Below are positions 21,763-33,172 of a DNA stretch of 64,000 nucleotides, piece by piece; position 1 is the first letter of the stretch, and each line of letters begins with the position of its first letter. A model generated the notes under the pieces. The model had not been told where the DNA came from. It saw nothing but the letters and a program-made list of their open reading frames with translations, and did no database searches. Source of the stretch: Lytechinus variegatus (taxonomy: Eukaryota > Echinodermata > Echinoidea > Temnopleuroida > Toxopneustidae); contig NC_054741.1 in assembly GCF_018143015.1 (NCBI RefSeq), positions 60,385,197 to 60,449,196 of the forward strand. Direction: 5' to 3'. The position numbers and the translations under genes were made by a program.

Positions 21763-23030
21763 TAAACCTCGGTCACATTTGGTCAACAGCGGCCGTACGG
21801 CGAGTCGAAAACAGCCGTTTTATTCATTTTTAGCTCATCCGGCCCGAAGGGCAAGATGAGTTTATGCCGTGGCGTGGCGTCTGTCGTCCGTCGTCTGTCG
21901 TCCGTCCACAATTTCAAAATGCTACTACTTCGCCATTTCAAGTCTGATTTCAATTCTGTTTGCTTTATATGATAGCACTAGGTGGAGGATTCAAAACATC
22001 TACACAGAATTTTGAAATTCATTAAATATGCTAATTTATGCGCATTTTTCAAAATTCACAAAAAAGCTTCTTCTTTATTTGTTGACCGATTTTGAATTTT
22101 TTGCCTCATTCTGGTAGAGCTTCATGAGGTTCACCAAACTTCTACACAGAATTTTTAAATTTTTATGATAATTTATGCGAAATTGATTTATGCATATTTG
22201 TAAAAATTCACATAAAATGCTTCTTCTTTATATGTTGATCGATTTTGATTTTTTTTCTTCCATCTGGTAGAGCTTCATGAGGTTCACCAAACTTCGTCAC
22301 AGAATTTTGAAATTTTGACTAGAACAATTTTTATTCTAATTTATGGGAAATCGATTTATTCATATTTTTAAAAATTCACATAAAATGCTTTTTCTTCTTT
22401 AATTGTTGACCGATTTTTATATTTTTTTCTTCTTCCATTTTATAGAACTTTATGAGGTTCACCAAACTTCTACACAGAATTACAAAGAAATGTTTTTTCT
22501 TCTTCATTTTTTGATCGAATTCAATTTTGTTTAGCTCGAGCTCGAGGTGGTGATACAAAATTTCAACACAGAATTTTGAAACTCAGTAAATATGCTATTT
22601 TTTCATATATTTTCAAAACTCACAAAAATTACTTATTTATTTTTATTTGTTGATTTACTTTGGTTATTTTTGTTCCATCTGAGAGCTACATTAGGTTCAC
22701 CAAGGTTCTACACAGAGTTAAGAAACTTTGACTAGATAAAGATTAATACTTAATTCATATGAAATTTATTCATAGATCACAAAAAAATGCTTCTTTGTCA
22801 TTTCTTCATCAATTTCAATTCTATATCCTCAATTTATGTCACCAATATAATTCACTACAGTGTCAATTTGGCTGAAATTAAAATTGTGTTAAATTGTGTT
22901 GCGAGATGCCGGATGAGCTCCACATCATTGATGTGCTAGTTTATTATTAAATCACTATATGTGTAGCTGGTACAAAAATGTTAAAACGGCTGTTTTCGAC
23001 TCGCCGTAGAGAATATGTGACCGAGGTATA
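21763..23030. mobile_element. GGTCACATTTG MITE (copy 3), split by an insertion
   Basis: Left half from ACCTCGGTCACATTTGG to about 21829 and right half from about 22946 (AACGGCTGTTTTCGACTCG to CCGAGGTATA at 23030) together match the 17144 copy. The middle is replaced by an unrelated 1.1-kb element, so this MITE predates that insertion. Confidence 0.85.
21830..22945. mobile_element. AGCTCATCCGGC element with about 150-bp internal repeats
   Basis: Starts TAGCTCATCCGGCCCGAAGG. A matching inverse GCCGGATGAGCT lies at about 22906-22917. Inside, a phrase with ATGAGGTTCACCAAACTTC, CACAGAATTTTGAAATT and TTCACATAAAATGCTTCTTC recurs five or six times at 120-160 bp intervals with drift. No protein coding. 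Repeats of this kind are widespread in marine invertebrate genomes. Confidence 0.75.
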
Positions 23031-23033
23031 AGT

Positions 23034-23359
23034 GTCGTGTCCGAGTCACCTGGAAATGAAGGGGGGTGGCTGCACTGAGCCGAAAATGGGGTGGGCTGAT
23101 CAATCACAATCAGACGGTCAATATGTCTTGCCTGCATAGCAGAAGCGAGGCTGTGGGCGCCGCGCCGGATTCCGATGGCAGCGTCGTCAACTTTGAAGTT
23201 ACAATCAAAGTTGAGTTTTTAAAAGGTCATAACTTTGAAAGTATAAGGAACTATTTCTCAAAACTTGTACATAAAAAAAACTTGAATAGAAATGTATATG
23301 TTGTTACGCGTTTGTGCTCGTTAAAAGGATGACCCCCGGTTCCGACTCCGCGGCCCCTG
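23034..23359. mobile_element. CAGGGGCCGC-family MITE (copy 2), split by an insertion
   Basis: The left part (GTGTCCGAG, then GGGGTGGGCTGATC and AATCACAATCAGACGGTC) and right part (CGACTCCGCGGCCCCTG) match the copies at 24646-24806 and 49964-50106. Between them, about 23125-23333, lies a CTGCATAGCAGAAGC fragment related to 59566-59945. Confidence 0.65.
23125..23333. repeat. CCTGCATAGCAG repeat fragment (copy 1)
   Basis: CTTGCCTGCATAGCAGAAGC, GATGGCAGCGTCGTCAACTT and AAAGTTGAGTTTTTAAAAGG parallel the start of the repeat at 59566. Only the 5' part is present. Confidence 0.65.
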
Positions 23360-23360
23360 T

Positions 23361-23406
23361 TTTTATTCATGAGTCCACTCTTCAAACAGTGGACTCATGA
23401 ATAAAA
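23361..23406. other. Perfect 19-bp hairpin
   Basis: TTTTATTCATGAGTCCACT (23361-23379), an 8-nt loop, then its exact reverse complement (23388-23406). It directly abuts the end of a MITE, so it may be a tiny foldback insertion. Confidence 0.9.
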
Positions 23407-24173
23407 TAGCGTATCTAACAAAGGTATCTAACCACGATAACAGGCGTCAATTTGGCGCACTGTGACAAAAGCGCGCATCAGCATTGGACATTTTTTATAT
23501 ACGCGCTAAATTAAGCGTAATTTATACAGGAAATCTGCATAAACCATGGATTCAACCGTGGGTTTTCAAAACTTCCTTTGTGAATTCGGGCCATTGTGTC
23601 TAGTATTCGCAGCCGATGATCCAATACATTTCTGTTCAAAATAGATACATCAAGGTAATGGCTTTGAAGTCAAATCTCTAATTAATTAAACTTGCTCTAT
23701 ACCCCCACGTAACCGTAATGACTATGCGACACTTGATAAAGGGGGTTGCTTGACAACAGTTATCATGCCAAGTAAGATATCATATACTGCCATAATTGTA
23801 ATTTGGTAAAGCGTGCCTACTGGAGTATAACATTTTCCAAAAGAAAACTATCCATTTTCATGATTAACTATTGATTAACAATAGAGCATAAATGCAAAAT
23901 GAGAGTCCAAAAGTAGAGTTGTCGTTTTAAAAAATGAATATTTTGTAAGTTGAATTACATTTTCTAGTTAATGGTCTCTGTAAAGGTAAAAGTTGGCTTT
24001 TTCTTGTACCTCTTTTTTCTGAAGTGTCATACTTAAACGATCCTTCTAAGGAATCTCCCACTTTGAATATCTGTGAGATAATGAACATGCACACTAATTA
24101 AACTATATACTTTCACATGCTATCGTGACCTGATATGTTATCATTTAAACACTGATGAATAGAGAAACCGTGG
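23407..24173. other. Intergenic spacer, no feature seen
   Basis: No coding, RNA or named repeat signal. Confidence 0.5.
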
Positions 24174-24516
24174 TTGGTAGAGGGAAAAGTCAGAGGAAAG
24201 GAGAAGAGTGAGAGAGAGGGAGAGAGAGAGAGGAAGAGGGGGAAGGAAGAAGAGAAAAAAGAGAGAGGAAAGGCGGAAAGAAAAGAAGAAAAGGGAAGAG
24301 GGGGAGGAAAGGAAGGAAAAGGGCGAGGAAATGGGAAAGAAAGAGAAGGAAAGAGAGAGGGAAAGGAAAAGGAAAAGGAGAAAAAAGAGAGAGGGGAAAA
24401 AGAGGACAAAAAAGGAGAAAAAAGAGGAAGAGAAGAAAAGGGAGGGGGAAGAAAAAGAGGAAGAGGGGGAAAAAATAGGGACAGAGAGATATTTAGATAG
24501 AGAAAGGAGAGAGTGA
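24174..24516. repeat. Polypurine (GA-rich) tract
   Basis: About 340 bp almost entirely G and A on the plus strand, with GAGAGAGAG runs near 24208. Such tracts can form triplex (H-DNA) structures. The Glu/Lys/Arg frames through it are not genes. Confidence 0.9.
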
Positions 24517-24645
24517 TGGAGAGGTGGAATGGCGTGACTCAGATGTAAATATTCAACAAAAAAGGGTTTTGAGCAAAATCATTTTGAAAGAAGTCTGCCT
24601 TCATCTATTGACTTATTTCAGTGTTAAACAATAAAAACGGCGATT

Positions 24646-24806
24646 CAGGTCAGGGACTGCGGAACTGTTTTGGAAGTGGGGTGGGGTGGGGGGACTGACC
24701 ATGCACAAAATCACAATCGGATGGTAATTTTTACGGTTTGGGAAAAAAGTGGTCGCTAAAAATTAAGCCCCCACCCCCTCCCCGTTTCTGCGGCCGCTAC
24801 AGGTCA
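24646..24806. mobile_element. CAGGGGCCGC-family MITE (copy 3)
   Basis: Starts CAGGTCAGGGACTGCGGAAC and ends TTTCTGCGGCCGCTACAG. The interior GGGGACTGACCATGCACAAA and GTTTGGGAAAAAAGTGG match, inverted, the copy at 49964-50106. Confidence 0.7.
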
Positions 24807-25164
24807 TGCAATATTGAGCACCCATTAAATGCAAGATTGACACTTTTTCCAAAATTCACAGGTGACATTTTTCAGACCATGATATGGTGGATTCTAGCCG
24901 TTCTTTCCGTAACCCAACATGCTCGCTTAACTATGACATGAAAAAATATTTGTGATTCAACAACAATCGACAAAATTTCGGGGTAGCAAAATCTCCTTTT
25001 TTAAACCTTATATTGTTTTCTTGATGTATTTAGCCCGGGATTTAGCAATTCCACCTTAGGACTGCTGAGTATTGGAAATTCACTCTGATTTTTTTCTTTC
25101 TTTTATCGCCACATGCAAAATACAAGTCATGTCATGACAGGTTTGACTATAGAACTAGTCATGA
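24807..25164. other. Intergenic spacer, no feature seen
   Basis: Unassigned AT-rich DNA. Confidence 0.4.
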
Positions 25165-25172
25165 ATCATTAT

Positions 25173-25731
25173 CCCCGGAGGGGCCACTTACATTGACGAG
25201 TGGATACCATGCGCGACCAAAAAAACACATAAAAAGGATGTCTTTTTTCACGATAGGGCACGTTACGTACGTAACGTGATAAGGGTGTCAAAAACACAAA
25301 AATGAAAAAAAAAGGGTATCTATTTCGCTAGGAAAATTACGTGTTTAGGGTCGAATTTTCGGGGATGATAAAACAAAATTCAAATGTTTTATAAATGATG
25401 TCCTTTTTGCCCCAACACTTCGTGTTTCGAGTCCGATTTGCGCGAGGTGTAGAAGATGGGGTCGTACTATAAACCAAATAAGGTAAAGCCGACGACTGAA
25501 GGACCCGTAACAATAAAACATTCCTGTACTTGTTTAGGGGTTCATATCAGGGAATATTTGCCAAGAGTATATCGTTTTGTTTCCAATACTTGTTAAGGGT
25601 AGGGTTTCACACGCCAATACTTGTTAAGGGGTGCATTTTCAGAATATGGAAATTACGTGTATAGAGTGCTTTTCGAGACCCATGGTCACGCATGGTATCC
25701 ACTTGTGAATGGAAGTGCCCCCCCCCCCCGG
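25173..25731. mobile_element. GGTATCCACT element (copy 1), 8-bp TSD
   Basis: Begins CCCCGGAGGGGCCACTTAC with ACGAGTGGATACCATGCG and ends CATGGTATCCACTTGTGAAT plus a C run. It is flanked by a perfect ATCATTAT duplication (25165-25172 and 25732-25739). Contains the 20-bp palindrome CACGTTACGTACGTAACGTG. An inverted copy is at 28736-29224. Non-coding. Confidence 0.85.
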
Positions 25732-25739
25732 ATCATTAT

Positions 25740-26890
25740 CATGCGTTGTAAAGAGTTCGACATGGCGAGAACTTCCTATTGACTACCTTCTATGTCCGTC
25801 GGTTCATGAATGAATGAGCAAACTTATATACTAGCTAATGTTTGTAGCTGTTTGTATCGTGTAATTTAAGATTTATTTGGAGAATTTGTTCATATTCGGA
25901 GCTTTATCATGATTTTTGCAGGGGGTAACTTGTTGATCAAGCACCATGAACGTTATTTGACGGCGGGTGCGTTCTATAAAACAACACCATGATTGTCAAA
26001 TGAATTCGTAATTATATACTGCCGAGTTCTCTAGTAAATGTTCAAATGCTCTGAATGTTAATCATTCTGAATTAAATAATATTCATTAATCATTTATTCA
26101 ATCCAGCATTACACCAAATTAGGCAGTCAAACAATACGTCATTTTTTCAATTTATACTATGTCGAGTCGCATGGAGATCCAGGCCAAGCGCAGCAACAAA
26201 CTAATAATGCGACTGGGTCAGAATTCGGCGCGGTCAGGCCAGAAGAACGACCGCCAGTGGTTTTGTTTGTTTGTTAGTTTTTGTGTGTTTTTTGGGGGGC
26301 ACTGGTTTGTCTGTGCTTTTATAGGTGGTACTGGAAACGTATAGACTTCTAGGACAAATCTAATTGGATAAAATCATCAAAGTCGCAGAAAAATCGCAGA
26401 AAGATATGACACGTCAAGTTTGGTCAGCGATTTTCTGCAGTAAGTCGGATCGCACCTAGAACATGGCAGGTCGGGCCCTGGGCTAACTGTGAATTTATTG
26501 CATTCGGATTTTAGTGTAATCGCGTCACATAATGTGCACTCGGCTGTACTGTCTTTGTTTATTTATAGGAGTAAAGCGCAGAGAGAACTACACCATTTAC
26601 TTATGCTCTTAATAGATGTGCCTATCCTCTGTCATTATTATTACTATTATTGTCAACATTATTATTATTATTATCAATATCATTATTATTAATTATTATT
26701 GTTATCATTATTAATATCATCAATATCAATATAAATTTCACACCAGCTAAAAATGATCTCCAGTAAACCAGTTCCTCGTTCCATTTTGCGCATGGTCAGA
26801 AGAAGGTCATTTGAACTTAAATGGAATGGTGGCTATTAATATCGAATGGGATAAGCACCAAATATTTGAGGTCATTTTGTCCACGAAAAT
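25740..26890. other. Intergenic spacer with ATT microsatellite
   Basis: Mostly unassigned. An ATT/TAT-rich microsatellite lies at about 26630-26730. The short frame at 26159-26344 has no motif. Confidence 0.5.
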
Positions 26891-26899
26891 TCACAAGCC

Positions 26900-27034
26900 A
26901 ATAAAAAGGCCCTCGCTTTCAAAAGGGGGGGGGGCACATTTGTGTTAGAATTACATTACGATTTGTTGTTATGCCTCTCAAAAGATGGGGTTGGGGCACA
27001 GGCCGGAAGTGCCCCCACCTGGAACCGCCAGTGA
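26900..27034. mobile_element. Possible hAT-like right end
   Basis: A G run followed by GGGCACAGGCCGGAAGTGCC and ending CCTGGAACCGCCAGTG looks like the C/G-rich terminus of a CACTGGCGG-type element. No left end or target duplication identified. Confidence 0.3.
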
Positions 27035-27482
27035 ATATGACTCCGTTAAGCATTTCGGAACTATCCAGTGCATCAGGATAAACGGGAAACCTATATAAAT
27101 GCTCAAGTAGGCCTATGTTCTTTCCAGGAAAAAGAATAATTTATCATTTCATTTATATCATTATAAAGTTTTTTCTTTTCATCATTTTCATAAATGACCA
27201 TAACCTGCTATAATGGGAAATGGTCACTAATTTCAAAATAAAATAGTGTAGAATAAAAAGAAAAGTTAGGAACCTCTCTAACTGCATATAAAGGGTTATT
27301 TAGTATTTATTATATATTTCATTCTTTTTTTGTCATACAATAGTTAATCTTAATGAAGATGAGCTCAATGAGAAGGCTTATAGATTCACATAATCTTACG
27401 TGTACAAAGCTTTCCGACAGGTTATGTTGTTATTTGAACGACAGATTTGTACATCTTTGGTTAAAAATCAGTCACACTCATA

Positions 27483-29743
27483 GGCGGCGGAAGCGGGGGG
27501 GGGGGGGGGACGTGTCCCCCTCTCTAAATTTTATGCGGACTTTGAAAACAGTTCATATCACATCATTGAGTGTTCAAAGTCGAAGCATTTATATGTTACC
27601 AAGGCAGGCGCGCCGGAACACTTTCAGTTTTGGGGGGGCAAAATCCCGAAGGGGGCACAATATTTTTGACAGCGTGAGATACCGAAGCAATCGAGCGGGA
27701 GAGGCTGTGGGACACCCCCCCCCCCCCCGGTAAGGACTTTGTGTAAAAATGGAGTATAAAAGTTGCGTTTCTAAGAGCATTCAAAAATAAATTTCTTGAG
27801 AATTAAACAGTATTGGAGTTCCTTTTGCTCCTTCTGTTTCCCCCTCTTCTGACCCAGACTGGTGTTTCTTCATGATCAGGGTCGCAGTGCCAGCAAATTA
27901 CGAGCCTTACTGCACATGAAATTGTTTCAAACCAATGTAATATAGGCCTTTGACCGTACGCGGCCGGGGGCCGCCGATCGAGAGGGCAAAATTCACCAAA
28001 ATTGTGCACGAAATCCTTCAATTTTATTCTAGAAAATGCAAAAGCTCCCCATCACAAGCCCCCTCGCTCTTAAGTTTCTTCGAAAATTTAGGTCTTGCAG
28101 CCCCACCCACTCCCGGATTTTTTTTTTTTGCAAACGTCCATGAATAACAAAAGCTGGGATGAACCAGAGCTAGCTGCCATCTCGATCTGATTAGTAACAG
28201 GTAATGGGAAGAAGTTTTGGAATCTAAAATACATTAGTGCTATATCATATGAGCTGAAATAGTATCAGACAAAACGCTTTCCAATCATGCCAATGAAAAG
28301 GAATAGAGGAAAATACGGGGCTGTGAAAATATCTTAAGATTTTTTTTTATAGTTGAGCAGTACTGTAACGCTTATTTTTTCTTTTATATTTTTTATTTAC
28401 ATTTTTATTCATATCTCGGATAATATGAGTCCGGTTAAGAAGACACTTTCACAGATGATTTTATTTTTTTCATGTCTAAACATTATCTCTAAGTTGCTTT
28501 CGAGTGGGATTCATCATTTTCACAACATGAATTATAATCCTCTACACATGATTATTCTGTGTATAATTTTCTGAAAACATGTCTATATTGAGTTGAAATG
28601 ACCTTGGTATTTTCTTTAGGGCACTGTCTTGTTATCACTGTATCAACTCAATTTATATTGAGTTGAAAATGAAATAATTGAAACAAGTTTCTCGAGATGT
28701 TATGGTTTCTGGGCTTGACAGCTATGACATAGATCTCGGGGGGGGGGGCTCTTCCATTCACGAGTGGATACCTTGCGCGACCATGGGGTCTCGAAAAGCA
28801 CCCTAAACACGTAACAAAACGATACTCTTAGTAAATATTCCCTGAAATGAACCCCTAAACAAGTACAGGAATGTTTTATTGTTACGGGTCCTTCGGTCGT
28901 CTGCTTTACCTTATTTGGTTTAGTACGACCCCCACCTTCTAAACCTTGCGCAAATCGGACTCTAAACACGAAGTGTTGGGGCAAAAAGGACATCCTTTAT
29001 AGAACATTTTAATTTTGTTTTATCATCCCCACAAATTCGACCCAAAACACGTAATTTTCCTAGCGAAATAGATACCCTTTTTTCATTATTTTTGTGTTTT
29101 TGACACCCTTATCACGTTACGTACGTAACGTGCCATATCGTGAAAAAGACATCCTTTTTCGTGTTTTTTTTTTGTGGTCGCGCATGGTATCCACTCGTCA
29201 ATGTAAATGCCCCCCCCCCCCGGGCATAGATTCCATTATGTTGCTCGAATAACTAGTGTTCACGCGCGTGAGTGATATCGGGTCCGGTCTGAGCGTTTCT
29301 GGGCGACCGCGCGTTTGTTAGACGACACAGCCAGCATCATAGAGTTATAAACCTAATCATTGGTGGACCACTATCAATTTTCTATTCGCTTTTAGTCTGA
29401 AATGTATTCATTAAAAGTTTGAACGTTATCTCACTGTAATAAGATGGAAAAGGAGCTTATCAAAGGTATGTTTCACAGAGGAACACTGTTCGTCAAAAGA
29501 CGCGAGGCTTACTATGATAATGTATTTGCCCCGTCAGGGGCAAAATTTTTCATTTTTGACAATGGAAATGATAACTATCAGGCAGAAAAGTGCCTTCGTT
29601 TACTTTTGTCCTTAAATAATTTATAATTTTTCTACTTTCAGGGGGCACATTGGGGGGGGGGGCAAAATCTCGTTTTGCCCCCCCAAAATTTTATTTGGGG
29701 GGGCAAGTGCCCCCCTGCCCCCCCCCCCCCCGCTTCCGGCGCC
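27483..29743. mobile_element. GGCGCCGGAAGCGGGGG-type element, composite
   Basis: GGCGGCGGAAGCGGGGGGGG at the left and CCCCCGCTTCCGGCGCC at the right are inverted ends. Between them are further similar ends (near 27610 and 27710) and the 28736-29224 insertion, so the region is a mosaic. No matching target duplication found. Interior open frames lack motifs. Confidence 0.5.
28736..29224. mobile_element. GGTATCCACT element (copy 2, inverted)
   Basis: Reverse complement of the family at 25173: GAGTGGATACCTTGCGCGAC on the left, CGCATGGTATCCACTCGTCA on the right, and the CACGTTACGTACGTAACGTG palindrome near 29110. Flanked by CATAGATC and CATAGATT (28728-28735, 29225-29232), an 8-bp duplication with one difference. 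Confidence 0.8.
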
Positions 29744-30431
29744 CTTGTACTAAGGAGAAACGCGACAGATTTTATTTGTAGCTTCTTTTATCGGAGTGAT
29801 GAGAGCTGTTCCCGCCTGAACTGTCGGCGTAATAATTGTCGAATCCCGGATAAAACTCAACTGCTCCCGCGCCATCAGCTGCATAGATTGTTGTGTTCTA
29901 CGGCCACTTGCAACAGGTGGGAATTTCGGGATTGGCCTTGAAAAAATATTTAGCCCCAACTTTTTCTGTCTCAATGAATATAATTTGCACCTAAATTTTA
30001 GGTGCAAATTTTTTTTGGATAACTTTTTTTTTTTTTGCTTGTCAGTTTTTTTTCCTGCGTCCCCCCTAAATTCACGTGGACCCCCCTGAAACGTGTGTTG
30101 TCCCCCCCCCTTTTGGTTGTCAAAATTTTTTGGTTAGCAACTCCTTAAATTTTGGTTTTTGGGGGGCGCTCCTATTTTTTACCTATGTCCATCCCAAAAT
30201 TTCAGGTCGACACCCCCTTAATTTTTTGGCTTCCGCCCCACCAATGGTCACACTTGCTACGACTTCCAACATTTAAATCAAAAGATAATCTTGATACTGC
30301 TATTAATCCCCCTCAGACTGGTTCCCTTTTTGTGGGACACATTGTATAATCTCCCAGCAGAGAATGCAAATTATCAACTTGATATTTTTTTTGTAATTCA
30401 CAGCTTCATCTCTATAGGACTTTCCCGCGTT
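29744..30431. repeat. C/T-rich TE remnants
   Basis: From 30056 to 30245 there are C runs alternating with AAATTTTTTGG-like words, ending TGGCTTCCGCCCCACC. This resembles the terminus of a G/C-ended non-autonomous element. The rest is unassigned. Confidence 0.35.
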
Positions 30432-30594
30432 TATACCATGGTCACATTTGTTCTACGGCGGCCGTACGGCGAGTCGAAAACAGCCGTTTTATCAATTTTG
30501 ATTCAAACCACCTATATGTAGTTAGACAAATAATGTTAAAACGGCTGTTTTCGACTCGCCGTACGGCCGCCGTAGAACAAATGTGACCATGGCA
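30432..30594. mobile_element. GGTCACATTTG MITE (copy 2)
   Basis: ATACCATGGTCACATTTG on the left and CAAATGTGACCATGG on the right, with CTACGGCGGCCGTACGGCG mirrored in the other arm. Near-perfect palindrome of the same layout as 17144-17310. Confidence 0.9.
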
Positions 30595-31550
30595 TTAATT
30601 ACAATATCACAGGAATGGAGATCTTCATAGCTGACCAACGTGTCAATTCAGCAAGGAAAGGGAATAGTGTTATCGCATTTTTAAGGCGTTGTTTCTCATT
30701 GTCGCCTATTCATTGACGCTATGACATAACTGCAATCTGAATAAAACAAATTGATCGACAGAATATTGAATATTTATCTTTGAAAAAGTAAGTCTTTAGA
30801 CTACAGCCCTATTAGCATTGAGAGGGACATCTTTAGGCAGTGATTTGTGATATGTTATCATCATCATGGCTGAGAATTTCCTATGTCTATTCAGGTTCTT
30901 TGCGTTCTGCAGAGTTCTGTCTCTGGTAAGTAAATTTATTAATGTTGTCGGTGTTTTGAGAATATAGTGAATAGTGAATTTAGTTATTCTCATATGATAA
31001 ATAATTATAATTCAAAAATGTTCATGATGTTAGCGGATTTGATTTTTTTTATTTCAATCTGAAAAATGAACGGTTTAAGCACGTTTTTAAATAAAGAACA
31101 TGAGTTGTGTATTTTAATAATCAAATTAATGCGAATCCGACCATTATGGAGAGGATTGTTGCTGTTACTCTAAATGCGAGCTGAAAAGTTTGGGCGATTT
31201 AGACCTAAAATTTGGATATTCTAACCACTTTCTAAAATCTTGAACAGGATTAGCCATCTAACTAAACAACTTTTATTGAAAAAAAAATGCGAGTGCAGAA
31301 AAGCACAGAAAAGGGAGACAGATCAAAGACTGTAGGAATTCAAGAATGTGATACATATCGCCCTAATCAAATAATGCGAGCAGAAAATTGTTGATGTTCA
31401 TGACCGTTTTGTGATCGTGATTGTTTAACAGAAATAATGCAAATGTTAAACTGTCATAACTTTGTAATACTTGTCCGTTTTGGATTGAATGTTTCAGTAT
31501 TTGCTGTATTATTCTGTTAAAATTATATTAGATTGAGCCTGGAGTACCCA
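30595..31550. other. Intergenic spacer with weak GCGAGC words
   Basis: From about 31140 to 31400 phrases such as ATGCGAGTGCAGAAAAGC suggest an eroded piece of the GCGAGC array family. Otherwise nothing recognised. Confidence 0.4.
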
Positions 31551-32257
31551 TTTAAAGGACAAGTCTACCCCACCAAACAGTTAATTTGAATAAAAGGAGA
31601 AAAATCCAACTAGCAAAACACTGAAAATTTCATCAACATCGAATGTAAAATGAGAAATTTATGACATTTTAAAGTTTTGCTTAATTTCACAAAAACAGTT
31701 ATATACACATCCTGAATGGTATGCAAATTGGCAGACTGATGACGTCACCCACTCACTATTTTTTTTTTATTTTATGACATGAAATATGAAAATTTTTAAT
31801 TTTCTCCTCATTGTCATGTGAAACAAAATTTTATTACTCCCTGGACATGTAGAATTACCATTATTTTAACAGTTTATGGTTAAGTCAAGTTGGTTCTTAT
31901 TTTCATATCTGTAAAAATTGAAATATTGTATAATTCAAACAATAAAAACAAAAGAAATAGTGAGTGATGGACATCATCGACTCTCTAATTTGCATATCGC
32001 TGAGTTGTGCGTTTAACTGTTTTGTGAAAATAAGCGAAATTTAAAAATGTCATAACTTTCTTATTTTACATCCGATTTTGATGAAATTTGCAGCGTTATG
32101 TTTGTTTGATTTTTCTCTATCGATTCAAATCAACAATGAGGACAGAGGGCGCCATGAGGAACGACGGCATCACGCAATTTGGAGGTGCTGAATAATTCGT
32201 TAAAATCCTACGAAATCCACGGAATGAACTGCAAATAATAACTGATTTTAACATGAA

Positions 32258-33136
32258 ATGAGTGGAAACAAGGAAAAGAACAAAAGAGGGCCATATTTGT
32301 TACGATCTAACAAGTTTACGAGAGATTTGAACATGTCTAATAATCAAGTCACCATGGAAGAGGACCATGCATTAGAAGCTGGCAAGACATCAGACATGGT
32401 AACACGTGCAGATTTTCAAAAACTGTCTAACCAGATTCTACAACGGTTGGATACATTGGGCTCTCAGATGACTGCTATCAAGAAGGATATTTCAGGAATG
32501 CATACAACACTTGCTGATCTACAGGTTGCAGCAGCAGATTCGGCTTCAAGAATAAGCGCAATTGAAAACCAGGAAATTCCGAAGCTAAGAAAGGAGAAAA
32601 ATGCTATGGAAGCACAAATTAAGGATTCAATCCTTGCTCTGGAGCTACACGATCGCAAACTCAACCTTCTGCTGTACGGAATAGAAAAGGAGAAAGACGA
32701 AAATATTGAAAGGAAAGTAAGAAGCAGCATACAGAAGTTAGGTTTTACCCAGGAGGAAACGAGTAAAATTAAGTTCGTAAACGCCCACAGGCTTCCAAGA
32801 CGTCAGATTCAGGGGGAGCAACGCAGAGGTCCGGATCCAATCATCGTTCGTTTTATGAGTATGTTCGATCGCGATGAAGTATTGAAAAAATATCAGCAAA
32901 GTCAGCTGAAGAAAAATCACCATGCTCAACCAAGTTCTGATAGTCCACGGCTTCGAGTTGTCACAGATCTTCCATTACAATTGAAAAAGCGACGGTTTGA
33001 GTTGGAAAATCACGCCTATCAATTGAGGAAAAATGAAAATAAATCAACAAGAATCCGTCTAAATGGAATCAAGCTAACCCTAGAGTGTCGAGTAAAGGGA
33101 TCAACATCACCTTGGACAGCACTTGTAAACGCTTGA
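32258..33136 (+). CDS. LINE ORF1 protein (coiled coil, RRM, CTD)
   Basis: 292 residues from ATG. Basic N-terminus (residues 1-25), a heptad-like coiled coil at about 55-135 (DFQKLSNQILQRLDTLGSQM onward), then an RRM-like core at about 135-215 starting RKLNLLLYGIEKEKDENIER and including PIIVRFMSMFDRDEVLKKY, and a basic C-terminal domain with RLRVVTDLPLQLKKRRFEL. This is the architecture of L1 ORF1p (Transposase_22), a trimeric RNA-binding nucleic acid chaperone that coats the LINE RNA. The reading frame is intact, and the start is the first ATG in frame. Confidence 0.85.
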   Translation: MSGNKEKNKRGPYLLRSNKFTRDLNMSNNQVTMEEDHALEAGKTSDMVTRADFQKLSNQILQRLDTLGSQMTAIKKDISGMHTTLADLQVAAADSASRISAIENQEIPKLRKEKNAMEAQIKDSILALELHDRKLNLLLYGIEKEKDENIERKVRSSIQKLGFTQEETSKIKFVNAHRLPRRQIQGEQRRGPDPIIVRFMSMFDRDEVLKKYQQSQLKKNHHAQPSSDSPRLRVVTDLPLQLKKRRFELENHAYQLRKNENKSTRIRLNGIKLTLECRVKGSTSPWTALVNA

Positions 33137-33172
33137 AAAGAAGTAGGTGAGCAAGCCTCTGTACAACCACAT

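Noticed and set aside
24174-24516. Two Glu/Lys/Arg-rich frames of about 100 codons
   Set aside because: Products of a polypurine tract; no domain and no splice or start context.
26159-26344. 61-codon frame with a hydrophobic end
   Set aside because: The hydrophobic part comes from a T/G-rich low-complexity run; no supporting context.
27353-27733. 126-codon frame
   Set aside because: Crosses G-run and C-run transposon ends; no conserved motif.
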